DNA from: Hyphomicrobiales bacterium
Lineage (GTDB): Bacteria; Pseudomonadota; Alphaproteobacteria; Rhizobiales; Rhizobiaceae
Direction of reading: 5' to 3'
Assembly: GCA_900473185.1 (NCBI GenBank)
Contig: UCKU01000034.1
Location: 186,001-250,000, forward strand
Length of the DNA: 64,000 nt
Made by a program: the position numbers and the translations under genes. Below are positions 45,693 to 54,205 of the stretch, piece by piece. Below the pieces are notes generated by a model. That model did not search any database and was not told the DNA's origin. It saw only the letters and a program-made list of their open reading frames with translations. Positions within the stretch are counted from its first letter, which is position 1. The number at the start of each line of letters is the position of its first letter.

Positions 45693-47042
45693 ATGGCCTT
45701 GGACGCACGCTCTTCCACCTTCGAGACGCTTTCAAAGAAGATTGAGGCCCGCACGGCGCGCGCCGGCATTATCGGCCTTGGTTATGTCGGCCTGCCGCTG
45801 GCGATGGCTGTGGCGCGCAGCGGCTTTGCCGTGACCGGCTTCGATATCGATCCGAAGAAGATCGTCGCGCTGGATGCCCGCCACTCCTATATCGATGCGG
45901 TGACGAATGAGGCGCTGACGGCCGAGATCGATGCGGGGCGTTTCTCCTCGACGACCGATTTCGCCAGCCTTTCGGATTGCGACGTGATCGTCATTTGCGT
46001 GCCGACGCCGCTCACCAAACATCGCGATCCCGATCTTTCCTTCGTGGAAGCGACGTCGCGGTCGATCGCCGCCCATCTGCGGCCGGGCCAGCTCATCGTG
46101 CTGGAATCGACAACCTATCCCGGCACGACCGATGATATCGTAAAGGTCATTCTCGAAGGGACCGGGCTGAAATCCGGCTCTGACTTCTTCGTCGGTTTCT
46201 CGCCGGAGCGCGAGGATCCCGGCAACCAGCATTACCATACCGCGACGATTCCGAAGGTCGTTGCAGGCGACGGCATGCAAGCCCTGTCGCTGATGAAATC
46301 TTTCTACGGTGCTGCCGTCTCGACCGTCGTCCCGGTCTCCTCCAATGCGACGGCGGAGGCGGTCAAGCTGACCGAAAACATCTTCCGCTCGGTCAATATC
46401 GCACTCGTCAACGAGCTGAAGACCGTCTATGCGGCAATGGGCATCGATGTCTGGGAAGTCATCGACGCTGCCAAGACCAAGCCGTTCGGTTATATGCCCT
46501 TCTATCCCGGTCCTGGTCTCGGTGGCCACTGCATTCCGATCGACCCTTTCTATCTCACCTGGAAGTCGCGTGAATACGAGCTGCCGACCCGCTTCATCGA
46601 GCTTGCCGGCGAAATCAATTCGGCGATGCCGCGCTATGTCGTCGGCAAGCTGGCCGAGGCACTGGATATTCGTGCCGGCAAGGCGCTCAGCCGCTCACGC
46701 GTCCTCGTGCTTGGCCTCGCCTACAAGAAGAACGTTGCCGATATCAGGGAAAGTCCGTCGTTGCGCCTGATTGAAATCATCGAGGGGCGCGGCGGCAAGG
46801 CGGATTATCATGACCCCTTCGTCGCGGAGATTCCGCCTACGCGCGAATATCAGGCGCTGAAGGGCCGGAAATCTATCGACCTGACGCCGGAAGCGATTTC
46901 GGGATACGACGCGGTTCTCATCGCGACCGATCACGACGTGGTCGATTATGCGGCTCTTTCGAAGAGCGCCAAACTGATTGTCGATACCCGAAACGTCTTC
47001 AGCCGGCTCGGCCTTACGGCCGATCATGTCATCAAGGCGTAA
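45693..47042 (+). CDS. Nucleotide-sugar dehydrogenase (UDP-N-acetyl-hexosamine 6-dehydrogenase type)
   Basis: Cytosolic NAD-dependent enzyme of 449 residues oxidising a UDP-sugar C6 hydroxyl to the uronate. The Rossmann motif GIIGLGYVGLPLA lies at 26-38, VPTPL at 103-107, and ESTTYPGTTDD at 138-148. The catalytic Lys is in VKLTENIFRSVNIA (225), and catalytic Cys280 is in GPGLGGHCIPIDP. These fit the WecC/WbpO/TviB group (UDP-GlcNAc or UDP-GalNAc dehydrogenase) better than UDP-glucose dehydrogenase. AGAGG precedes ATG 45693. It probably supplies an acidic sugar for an envelope polysaccharide. Its 3' end overlaps the DUF3095 gene by 11 bases. Confidence 0.9.
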   Translation: MALDARSSTFETLSKKIEARTARAGIIGLGYVGLPLAMAVARSGFAVTGFDIDPKKIVALDARHSYIDAVTNEALTAEIDAGRFSSTTDFASLSDCDVIVICVPTPLTKHRDPDLSFVEATSRSIAAHLRPGQLIVLESTTYPGTTDDIVKVILEGTGLKSGSDFFVGFSPEREDPGNQHYHTATIPKVVAGDGMQALSLMKSFYGAAVSTVVPVSSNATAEAVKLTENIFRSVNIALVNELKTVYAAMGIDVWEVIDAAKTKPFGYMPFYPGPGLGGHCIPIDPFYLTWKSREYELPTRFIELAGEINSAMPRYVVGKLAEALDIRAGKALSRSRVLVLGLAYKKNVADIRESPSLRLIEIIEGRGGKADYHDPFVAEIPPTREYQALKGRKSIDLTPEAISGYDAVLIATDHDVVDYAALSKSAKLIVDTRNVFSRLGLTADHVIKA

Positions 47043-48207
47043 CGAGCACGCCAGAAAGCTGCTTGCCGGTGATCTGGCTGGCGGCGACGGCATAACCGCC
47101 GGCAGCACCATCGATGAAATGCATGTGGTCGCGCGACAGCGGCGTCGGTACGAAGCAGGTCATCAGTGCTGATGACTGGCGGTGCAGGCCGTAGCGCGCC
47201 ACACCCTTTTCCTGGGCCTGCTTCAACAGCATCTCGATGCGGGCTAAGTGGGCGGCGTCGACGTCGATGGTCATCTTCAACCCATCGTCGAATTTGCGGA
47301 AATCCGAATTGCCCGAGACGTCCTTCTTGTAGCGGCGCGCGTTGAAATGGGCGAAGGTGATGCCGAATTTGTGCAGGAAAACGGTCAGGCCGATCTGCAG
47401 GAGAATGAAGAGCTTTTGCCGCAGGCGTTTACCCTCAGGTGCGGTGGCATTCACCTCTCGATTGATGCCCTTCATCGAGAAAGCAAGTTCCGGCCCGTCT
47501 TCCGGTACCGGATGCCCACTACGGTTCTGTTCGGCTGTGATGGAAACGATGCCGGCAACGAGAGCCTGAAATTCCGGGCCGGGACCGTCCTCGCCGGGCA
47601 CGGCGATGATCGAGACGATCTCGCCATTGTGTGCCTCGATCGGGCTCCAGCGACAGGAGAGGCCGGCCAGATCCGGCCGGGTGCCAGGTGCGGCCTTTTC
47701 GACGCCGTAGCGGCCCATCTTCATGTTCTTCTCGGCCCAACTCGTGCCGCCGCCTGAGAACATCGCATAGGTGACATAGGGGCTGGCCGAATAGCGGGCG
47801 ACGCGCACATCAAGGCCTTCGGCGCGGATATCGGCGATCGGCACGATGGCGATGCGCAGATCGAGGTCAAGATCCTCGTTCACCCAGACCTGTGTCGCAG
47901 CGAGCGCCTCGCGCGCCGCCGTCTCGTGCGATCCGGGCAAGGCGATCAGCGCGCCGTCGCCGCCGAAAACGAAGGGATAGTCGCCCTTGCCGACGGCATT
48001 CAGCACCGCGGAAATGACGCTGGCGCCAGCCATGTTGACGTCCTTATAGCGCCCGCCAACGATTGCCATTGTCGAGCCGACGATGTCGGCCATTGCCAGC
48101 ACCCACCCTTCGGGCAGCGGCTGGTAATTGCTTTCGTCGGTCACACCTTCGAAATCGGTGAAGACCGGCACGTTGGCGAAGAATGCGTCGTTGGACATCT
48201 CGTTCAT
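47032..48207 (-). CDS. DUF3095 family protein, class III cyclase-like
   Basis: Protein of 391 residues of the DUF3095 family, which has no established reaction. The first half has the shape of a class III nucleotidyl cyclase: AMADIVGSTMAI with Asp41 where the first metal ligand sits, and FVFGGDGALIALP with Asp84 in the second position. The second half is unrelated and ends in NARRYKKDVSGNSDFRKFDDGLKM and a segment with FIDGAAGGYAVAAS. There is no membrane helix beyond one weak hydrophobic stretch (LFILLQIGLTVFL). I chose ATG 48207; ATG 48198 is equally possible. Whether it is an active cyclase or a nucleotide-binding relative is unknown. Confidence 0.8.
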   Translation of the reverse strand: MNEMSNDAFFANVPVFTDFEGVTDESNYQPLPEGWVLAMADIVGSTMAIVGGRYKDVNMAGASVISAVLNAVGKGDYPFVFGGDGALIALPGSHETAAREALAATQVWVNEDLDLDLRIAIVPIADIRAEGLDVRVARYSASPYVTYAMFSGGGTSWAEKNMKMGRYGVEKAAPGTRPDLAGLSCRWSPIEAHNGEIVSIIAVPGEDGPGPEFQALVAGIVSITAEQNRSGHPVPEDGPELAFSMKGINREVNATAPEGKRLRQKLFILLQIGLTVFLHKFGITFAHFNARRYKKDVSGNSDFRKFDDGLKMTIDVDAAHLARIEMLLKQAQEKGVARYGLHRQSSALMTCFVPTPLSRDHMHFIDGAAGGYAVAASQITGKQLSGVLVTP

Positions 48208-48328
48208 GAGGCCGAGTTTATCACAGACCCGTGTTGCCGCTGCAACGGCAATTTGCGTTTCCGGCAATCGACTTACACTGCATCGATATGGTAGCACCAC
48301 TGACATATTTTATGACGGACAGGACAAG

Positions 48329-48808
48329 ATGAGCCGCCTCGACAGCTTCATTCGCCGATTGACGGCTCAACGCGATATTCTCAATGCCATCATCGATCTG
48401 GTGGAAGAGGTGGAGGGGCCGGTGCTCGAATTCGGTCTCGGCAATGGCCGCACTTACGATCATTTGCGCGAGCATTTTCCCGACCGCCGCATCATCGCCT
48501 TCGATTGGGAAATACGCTCCTATTCCGCCTCCACGCCGCTGGCCGAGAATATGGTAACGGGCAATATCCGCGACACCGGCCAGGCATTCCTCGGGGTCAA
48601 TGCCGCGCTCGCCCATGCCGATATCGGTACCGGCCATGACGAGGTCGATGCCGTTACGCTGACCTGGCTCCCGCAATTGATGGCTGGCGTGCTTACCCAT
48701 CAAGGCATCGCCGTCAGCGGCCTGCCGCTCGAACATCCCGAGCTTTTGCCCCTGCCTCTGCCTGGCGGCATCAAGGAAGGGCGCTATTTTCTCTACCGCA
48801 GGCAATAA
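48329..48808 (+). CDS. Class I SAM-dependent methyltransferase-like protein
   Basis: Small cytosolic protein of 159 residues with the SAM-binding motif I VLEFGLGNGRTYDHLREHFP. Motif II is at RRIIAFDWEI, and IGTGHDEVDAVTLTWLPQLM follows. It resembles the short SAM methyltransferases of PF12692. The C-terminus KEGRYFLYRRQ is conserved-looking. ATG 48329 has ACAGGACAAG upstream; the frame extends back to 48128, but that part is antisense to the DUF3095 gene. It is divergent from that gene and convergent with the Rrf2 gene (7 bases between stops). Substrate unknown. Confidence 0.8.
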   Translation: MSRLDSFIRRLTAQRDILNAIIDLVEEVEGPVLEFGLGNGRTYDHLREHFPDRRIIAFDWEIRSYSASTPLAENMVTGNIRDTGQAFLGVNAALAHADIGTGHDEVDAVTLTWLPQLMAGVLTHQGIAVSGLPLEHPELLPLPLPGGIKEGRYFLYRRQ

Positions 48809-48815
48809 TCCGGGC

Positions 48816-49271
48816 TTATGAAGCGCAGGAATAGGGCGTAGCCGAGAGCGCGGCAAATTTTGCCTCGAAGTCGGCCGCGATTTCGTCCAGCGTCACGCTG
48901 CCCAATCGCCGCAGGAGCAGGGCCTGTGCCTCCTTCATCGCATCCTCGAGAGCGGCATTCACGGCCTGTTCCACAAGGCATTTCGGCTGATCGTCGGCTG
49001 GGCCGATGGCGAAAAGATGCGGTTCGCCGATGGCGCGGTAGACATCGAGCAAGGTGACTTCCGACAACGGACGCACCAGCGTCCAGCCCCCGCCATGCCC
49101 CTTTTCGGAACGGACATAGCCCTGCTCGCGAAGGCCGGCCATGGTGCGACGGACGACGACGGGATTGGTGTTCAGCATCTTTGCAATCATTTCGGAGGTC
49201 GCCGAATGCTCATGCCGATCCATGTGGATCAGCACGTGCAGCATGCGTGAAAGGCGGCTGTCATTGCGCAT
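48816..49271 (-). CDS. Rrf2-family transcriptional regulator
   Basis: Dimeric DNA-binding protein of 151 residues. The winged helix-turn-helix opens RLSRMLHVLIHMDRHEHSATSEMIAKML, with NPVVVRRTMAGLREQGYVRSEKGHGGGWTL. The later part has a single Cys (PKCLVEQAVN) rather than the three-Cys Fe-S cluster of IscR/NsrR, so it is more likely a YwnA-like redox or thiol sensor. It is divergent from a thioredoxin-reductase-like flavoprotein gene, and inverted repeats between them look like its operators. It probably represses both genes. Confidence 0.88.
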   Translation of the reverse strand: MRNDSRLSRMLHVLIHMDRHEHSATSEMIAKMLNTNPVVVRRTMAGLREQGYVRSEKGHGGGWTLVRPLSEVTLLDVYRAIGEPHLFAIGPADDQPKCLVEQAVNAALEDAMKEAQALLLRRLGSVTLDEIAADFEAKFAALSATPYSCAS

Positions 49272-49327
49272 GAGATTCTATTCCTGTCGATCGAATGGCC
49301 ATTATCACAAGCAGATCGTAACAAGAC

Positions 49328-49380
49328 AAGTAACATGATGCTTGACTGTTGTGCTTCATGTAACTTATGTTGCTTCATGA
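49328..49380. promoter_or_regulatory. Candidate Rrf2 operators, repeated GCTTCATG elements
   Basis: Two inverted 14-mers, AAGTAACATGATGC (49328-49341) and GCTTCATGTAACTT (49353-49366), differ from perfect inverted repeats at two positions. A third partial copy, TGCTTCATGA, is at 49371-49380. They fill the divergent region between the Rrf2 gene and the flavoprotein gene and lie 27-80 bases before ATG 49407, a good position for repression. Confidence 0.6.
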
Positions 49381-49406
49381 TTAGGGCGGCGTCAAACGAG
49401 GGTTTC

Positions 49407-50312
49407 ATGTCATTCGAGGTCATCGTCATCGGCGGAAATTTCGCTGGCCTGTCCGCGGCCATGCAGCTTGCCCGGGCACGGCGCCGCGTTCTGCTGATCG
49501 ATGCAGGCGCGCCGCGCAATCGGTTTTCGCAGGCGTCACATGGTTTCCTGGGCCAGGACGGCCAGACGCCGGCAGCGATCATGCGGGAGGGAAAGCGGCA
49601 GCTGTCGCTATATCCGACCGTCAGCATTCGCGACGGGGAAGTTGTTCAGGCGCGTGCCGATGGCGACGAATTCGTCATCGACATCAAGGGCGGTGGCGAA
49701 GAAAGGGCCGCGCGCATCGTCCTGGCAACCGGCATAAGCGACACGCTGCCCGAGATCTCCGGCCTGCGTGACCGATGGGGCCGCTCCGTGCTGCACTGCC
49801 CCTATTGCCACGGTTATGAGGTGAGCGGCGGCAAGCTCGGCGTCCTCGCAAACCATCCGCATTCGGCACATGCAGCCATGCTGATTCCCGACTGGGGAGA
49901 GACAACCTATTTCACCCAAGCGCTGTTCGAGCCCGACGAAGAGCAACTCGTAAGGCTGACCGCTCGCGGCGTACGGATCGAACGCAGCCCTGTCGTGGAA
50001 TTATTGGGCGACAATCCCAAGGTTGAGGCCGTTCGCCTCGCCGATGGTCGGGTCGTGCGGCTGGACGCTGTGTTCGTCGCTCCGAAAACGGCGATGGCGA
50101 GCCCGATTGCAGCACAACTCGGCTGTGTCTTCGACGACGGCCTGTTCGGCCCGCTCATCCGGACCGGCGATAACAAGGAAACCACCGTCAAGGGTGTCTT
50201 TGCCGCCGGCGATGCGGCAAGCGCCATGCATAACGCGACGCTTGCTTCCGCCTCAGGCGTGCTCGCCGGTGTGCATTGCCATCAATCGCTGGCGATGCAG
50301 TCCGCCCGATAG
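49407..50312 (+). CDS. Thioredoxin-reductase-like NAD(P)/FAD oxidoreductase
   Basis: Flavoprotein of 301 residues. The FAD site VIVIGGNFAGLSAAMQLARA opens the protein, the redox-active pair is Cys-Pro-Tyr-Cys (HCPYCHGYEVSGG), and the closing FAD motif is GVFAAGDAAS. The usual second Rossmann GxGxxA/G for NADPH is weak (LGVLANHPHSAHAAML), so the donor may differ from standard TrxB. The start ATG 49407 has GAGGGTTTC upstream. It is divergent from an Rrf2 regulator with repeated operator-like sequence between, and resembles the family often paired with YwnA-type Rrf2 proteins. Its stop is 12 bases from the convergent FkbM gene. Confidence 0.86.
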   Translation: MSFEVIVIGGNFAGLSAAMQLARARRRVLLIDAGAPRNRFSQASHGFLGQDGQTPAAIMREGKRQLSLYPTVSIRDGEVVQARADGDEFVIDIKGGGEERAARIVLATGISDTLPEISGLRDRWGRSVLHCPYCHGYEVSGGKLGVLANHPHSAHAAMLIPDWGETTYFTQALFEPDEEQLVRLTARGVRIERSPVVELLGDNPKVEAVRLADGRVVRLDAVFVAPKTAMASPIAAQLGCVFDDGLFGPLIRTGDNKETTVKGVFAAGDAASAMHNATLASASGVLAGVHCHQSLAMQSAR

Positions 50313-50324
50313 TTCTTCTTCGGT

Positions 50325-51203
50325 CTAAGGCAGGAACAGCACGTCATATTGATCGAATTCGCCCGGCAGATCACCGACTTTCATCTCCTTCTCGCCGTCC
50401 TCGAAGATCACGAGGCAATCCTCGTAGAAGCCGGCGAGCGTGCGAATGAAGGTTTTCGTGCCCTCCTGGCCATAAAAGAGAGGCGTGAATTCCATATAGA
50501 GCGGCGCGCGGCGGGCGAGCAACGGCAGCATCGAGCGGCAGGCAACCGGCTCGTAACCCTCGATATCCATCCAGACGAGGCCAATGCCAGTCTGGTCGAT
50601 GCCGAGTCCGTCGAGGATGCCGGCCACGGGCCGCACCGGAACGCTGATCTTCTGGTCGCTGGCGCTTTGGCGGATGGCGCTGCTCTTGCCGTGATTGGCA
50701 CTGTTCAAAAAGAAGTCGATCTCGCCTTCACCTTCGCCGGCGGCGCAGTTGACGAGGTGCACCGTGTCGATAAGACCGTTCTGGCGGATATTCTGTTCCA
50801 GAAGGCGGAAATTGCGCGGATCTGGCTCGACGCTGACGATCCCCGCAAATGCCCGGGCGAGCGCAAAGTAGACTGTCTGCGTGCCGATATTGCCGCCGAT
50901 CTCCAGAAGCATGCTGTCCTTCTTCAGCAGACCGCGCTCGCGCAGGATCACGAGCAACCGGTCGACGGCCTCGCGTTCGAAATGGCCCTTCCGGAAGACC
51001 TTGCGGCCGATATAGTCGGCGGGCGAAAAACTCATCAGGTGATCGCCGGCATCGACCGTCATGGAGGTCACGCGCGGCCCGATATTCTCGATCAGCAGCC
51101 GGCGGCCGGTGCGGGTATCAAAGAAACGTGTGGCCAGCGCATTGCGCGCCTTACGCAAACGGCGCTTCCAATATTTGCCAGTAAGCCATGTTTGGCCGGA
51201 CAT
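50325..51203 (-). CDS. FkbM-family methyltransferase
   Basis: SAM-dependent O-methyltransferase-like protein of 292 residues. Motif I is MLLEIGGNIGTQTVYFAL, followed by VSVEPDPRNFRLLEQNIRQNG, then VWMDIEGYEP and a C-terminal PLYMEFTP. FkbM proteins often methylate sugars or polyketides. Its ATG shares one base with the stop of the membrane cyclase gene (TAATG), so translation is probably coupled and expression tied to the cyclase. A glycan-modifying role is plausible given the glycosyltransferases nearby. Confidence 0.87.
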   Translation of the reverse strand: MSGQTWLTGKYWKRRLRKARNALATRFFDTRTGRRLLIENIGPRVTSMTVDAGDHLMSFSPADYIGRKVFRKGHFEREAVDRLLVILRERGLLKKDSMLLEIGGNIGTQTVYFALARAFAGIVSVEPDPRNFRLLEQNIRQNGLIDTVHLVNCAAGEGEGEIDFFLNSANHGKSSAIRQSASDQKISVPVRPVAGILDGLGIDQTGIGLVWMDIEGYEPVACRSMLPLLARRAPLYMEFTPLFYGQEGTKTFIRTLAGFYEDCLVIFEDGEKEMKVGDLPGEFDQYDVLFLP

Positions 51204-52918
51204 TATTGTGTTTCCTTGAGCGGTTCGGCGGCTTTCTCTCTCGGAATGACGTAGACTTTCAAGGGGAGCGCCCGACCGCGCACATTGATTTCGCAGCTTT
51301 CGATCGTTTCCGGATCAATGCCGGCACGCATGGCGACCGGCTCGGAAATGACGATCGCAGCATTAAGCTCCTTGGCTGCCGTCTCCAGGCGGCTTGCGAC
51401 ATTGACCGTATCGCCAACGGCCGTCAGGCTGCGCACCCGCCCATAGCCCATCGTGCCAACGACTGCCGGGCCGGCGTGGATGCCAATTACGATCTGCAAC
51501 GGCAAAGGCAGTTCGTCGGAAAGTTCGGCGGCGAGCTTCTCTACATCTGCAACAATCGCTGTTGCGGCTGCCATAGCCTGCCGGCAGGCTTCCTCAGGCG
51601 TGGTGTTGAGGCCGAAGAGTGCCATGGCGCCGTCGCCGATGAATTTGTCGAGCCGTCCGCCGGCCTGTTCCACCGCCTTGCCGACGATTCCGAAATAACG
51701 GTTCAGCAGGAAAACGACGTCGAAGGGCAGGCGGGTTTCGGTCAGCGTCGTGAAATGGCGCATGTCGCAGAAGAGCACGGCGATCTCGCGCTCGCGGCCG
51801 GGGCTGGTTTCCTGGCTGTTGGCGGGAAGGGCAGCCTCTGTCTGCGGGACGAGCAGCGGCGCGACGGTCAAGTCCTTATCCGGGCGGAGCTGACAGGCGA
51901 GGCGTACATCGGGTGCCGCATTGATGCGCTTCAGCGTCGTCTGCTCCAGCTTGTCGGGCGGCGGCAGGGTCCAATAATCGCCGAGGATCTGCACGCGGCA
52001 AGTGGAACACTGGCCCTTGCCGCCGCAGACCGAATAGTGCGGCAGGCCACCAAGCCTGCTTGCCTCCAGCACGGTGAAGCCGCGGGGTACACGTACCGTC
52101 TCGCCAGCGGGATAATGGACCGCGACCTGGTTTGCCCGCTCTTTCAGCCTGCGGCGTGCCCGCGCCAGGATGACGAGGGCGAGTGCTGCGGAGAAGCTGC
52201 CGTAGAGCCCGGCGCGGATCATCGCGACTTTCTCGCGCGCCTCAGGATCGTTGTAATAGCGGGTATTGATCGTTTCTTCGTAGTGGCCGGATTCTGACTC
52301 TATGTAGGAAGGATCGGACAGCGTGCGACCCATCTCGACGAAACCGAGCAGTGCCAGCACCGGCAGGAGTATGGCGATGGCCAGAAGCAGCGATGAGGAA
52401 TTGTCGTACCAGGGCCGATAGCGCAGCCAAAAATGGATGCCGATGCAGCCATGGATCCAGACGGCAAGCAGCGCAAATGTCTGGCGCACGCCGTTATCAG
52501 GCGCGTTGATCCAGAGCGTACGAACGATCGTCTCGTAATTGTCGGTATAGCTGTAGAGCGCATGGACGATGCGTGTGCCGATGACATGGTCGATAAGCAG
52601 CAGCGGGATCAGAAGGCCGAGAACGATCTGTGCCATCTCGTTCTTCGGCATAACGAGGCTGCGGCGCATGTAGAGCCCACGCAGCACCAGCGTCATATGG
52701 ACGAGGACCGAGCCGTAGAAGAGGAGGGTGCCCAGCGGATTGCGCCAGATCGCTAGAAATAGCCGGCGCGCATCATCGGCCGCCGTCAGCGAAATGAGCC
52801 CCAACGCATGGTTCGACATATGCAGGATGATGAAGACGAACATCACAAGGCCGGAACCGAGCCTGGCCTTCCTGATCGTGCGCTCCGAAAAAATCCCTGT
52901 GGCCCAGACCGTCGTCAT
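51203..52918 (-). CDS. Membrane-anchored class III cyclase with 2Fe-2S domain (CyaC-like)
   Basis: Inner-membrane cyclase of 571 residues. Six helices (about 19-44, 61-86, 96-120, 146-166, 176-195, 233-253) carry well-placed His (33, 37, 74, 111, 119, 156, 162) that could bind heme, as in succinate-dehydrogenase-like diheme anchors. A plant-type 2Fe-2S domain follows with Cys298, 304, 307 and 342 (CGGKGQCSTC ... ACQL). The class III cyclase domain has metal Asp385 (LFCDMRHFT) and Asp429 (FIGDGAMALF) and ends TMGYGRVRSLTAVGDTVNVASRL. Sinorhizobium CyaC has a comparable redox-sensing anchor. ATG 52918 follows AGGA. Probably a redox-controlled cAMP producer. Confidence 0.9.
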   Translation of the reverse strand: MTTVWATGIFSERTIRKARLGSGLVMFVFIILHMSNHALGLISLTAADDARRLFLAIWRNPLGTLLFYGSVLVHMTLVLRGLYMRRSLVMPKNEMAQIVLGLLIPLLLIDHVIGTRIVHALYSYTDNYETIVRTLWINAPDNGVRQTFALLAVWIHGCIGIHFWLRYRPWYDNSSSLLLAIAILLPVLALLGFVEMGRTLSDPSYIESESGHYEETINTRYYNDPEAREKVAMIRAGLYGSFSAALALVILARARRRLKERANQVAVHYPAGETVRVPRGFTVLEASRLGGLPHYSVCGGKGQCSTCRVQILGDYWTLPPPDKLEQTTLKRINAAPDVRLACQLRPDKDLTVAPLLVPQTEAALPANSQETSPGREREIAVLFCDMRHFTTLTETRLPFDVVFLLNRYFGIVGKAVEQAGGRLDKFIGDGAMALFGLNTTPEEACRQAMAAATAIVADVEKLAAELSDELPLPLQIVIGIHAGPAVVGTMGYGRVRSLTAVGDTVNVASRLETAAKELNAAIVISEPVAMRAGIDPETIESCEINVRGRALPLKVYVIPREKAAEPLKETQ

Positions 52919-53110
52919 CAATTCCTGTTCTTGAAGCTCAAATCGCAAATGCACTAGAGAAGACGAAAAAGGGCGGAATTATCGTCTCGTCTAATCACGA
53001 TCGCTTCGGTATGCCTGTCTGTATCGGTCAAGGATAGTGACAATAGCGGAAATTTTCGCTTACGGCGCGAGCGCCGATTGGAAACACACTGTCATACGCG
53101 GAGTGTCGCG

Positions 53111-54205
53111 ATGCGGATTGCCTTATACGCGCCGATGAAGTCGCCGCACCATCCGGTGCCCTCAGGCGACCGGTTGATGGCGAGGCTGTTGATGCGGGCG
53201 CTGGAAATGGCCGGGCATTCGGTCGAGGTCGTCTCCGAGTTTCGCATCCATGCCGGCACGCCGGAAGCGGCGGCTGAAGCGCTGGCGAGGGCCGAAGAGG
53301 AGCTTGAGCGGCTTCGGCGCAAATGGCGGGAGGAGCCGAAGCCGGAGCTCTGGTTCTGCTATCATCCCTACTACAAATCCCCCGATCTTTTCGGACCAGC
53401 GATCGCGGCGGAATTCTCGGTTCCCTACGTTACGGCGGAAGCCTCATATTCGCGTAAACGCGACGGAATGGGGTGGGCCTTGCTCCAGAAACGGGTGGGT
53501 GAGGCGATCCGCCATGCGGCGGTCAATATCGCCTTTACCGAACGCGACCGGAAAGGATTGGAAGATGTCTTTCCCGAAGCGCGGATTGCCCGAGTAAAGC
53601 CGTTCATCGACACAGCGCTTTTCGAGACGGTAACGCCTGCTCCCGATCCGCAACGCTTGGTGAGCGTCGCCATGATGAGGGCCGGGGACAAGATGGAGAG
53701 CTACAAGATGCTCGCTGCGGCACTGCGCATGATCGAGGATCGGCCCTGGACGCTCGGCATCATTGGCGACGGTCCATTAAGGGCTGAGGTGGAGGCGCTG
53801 TTTGCGGATTTTGCCCCCGGTCGTATCGACTGGCTCGGCCAGAGGGAGCCGGAAGAGATAGCCGAACTGCTTTCGAAGAGTGGCATCTATGTGTGGCCAG
53901 GCTGCGGCGAAGCCTATGGACTTGCCTATCTCGAAGCGCAGGCGGCGGGTCTTCCTGTCGTGGCGCAGAAGATCGCCGGCGTGCCTGCCGTGGTGGAGGC
54001 CGATATGACCGGGCTACTGACGCCTGATGGCGATATGCAAGCCTATGCGCGGGCCATTGCCGCACTGCTGGATGATCGAGGGCGCCGTGATGTTATGGCA
54101 TCCGCTGCCCGCCGTTTCGTCCTCGACGAGCGTTCGCTTGCCGGCGCGTCGAAAGAACTGGATTTGATCCTACGCAATCATGCAGGAGCAGCATATGATC
54201 GATAG
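53111..54205 (+). CDS. Glycosyltransferase family 4 protein
   Basis: GT-B glycosyltransferase of 364 residues. The N-terminus RIALYAPMKSPHHPVPSGDRLMARLLMRALEMAGHSV is the usual acceptor-domain start. The donor domain has SVAMMRAGDKMESYKMLAAAL, LGIIGDGPLRAEV and the E-x7-E-like CGEAYGLAYLEAQAAGLPVVAQ. The segment 50-80 is a charged helix (EEELERLRRKWREE). GGAG lies just before ATG 53111. The stop overlaps the next gene (polysaccharide deacetylase) by 11 bases, so they form an operon, probably for making or trimming one surface glycan. Confidence 0.85.
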   Translation: MRIALYAPMKSPHHPVPSGDRLMARLLMRALEMAGHSVEVVSEFRIHAGTPEAAAEALARAEEELERLRRKWREEPKPELWFCYHPYYKSPDLFGPAIAAEFSVPYVTAEASYSRKRDGMGWALLQKRVGEAIRHAAVNIAFTERDRKGLEDVFPEARIARVKPFIDTALFETVTPAPDPQRLVSVAMMRAGDKMESYKMLAAALRMIEDRPWTLGIIGDGPLRAEVEALFADFAPGRIDWLGQREPEEIAELLSKSGIYVWPGCGEAYGLAYLEAQAAGLPVVAQKIAGVPAVVEADMTGLLTPDGDMQAYARAIAALLDDRGRRDVMASAARRFVLDERSLAGASKELDLILRNHAGAAYDR

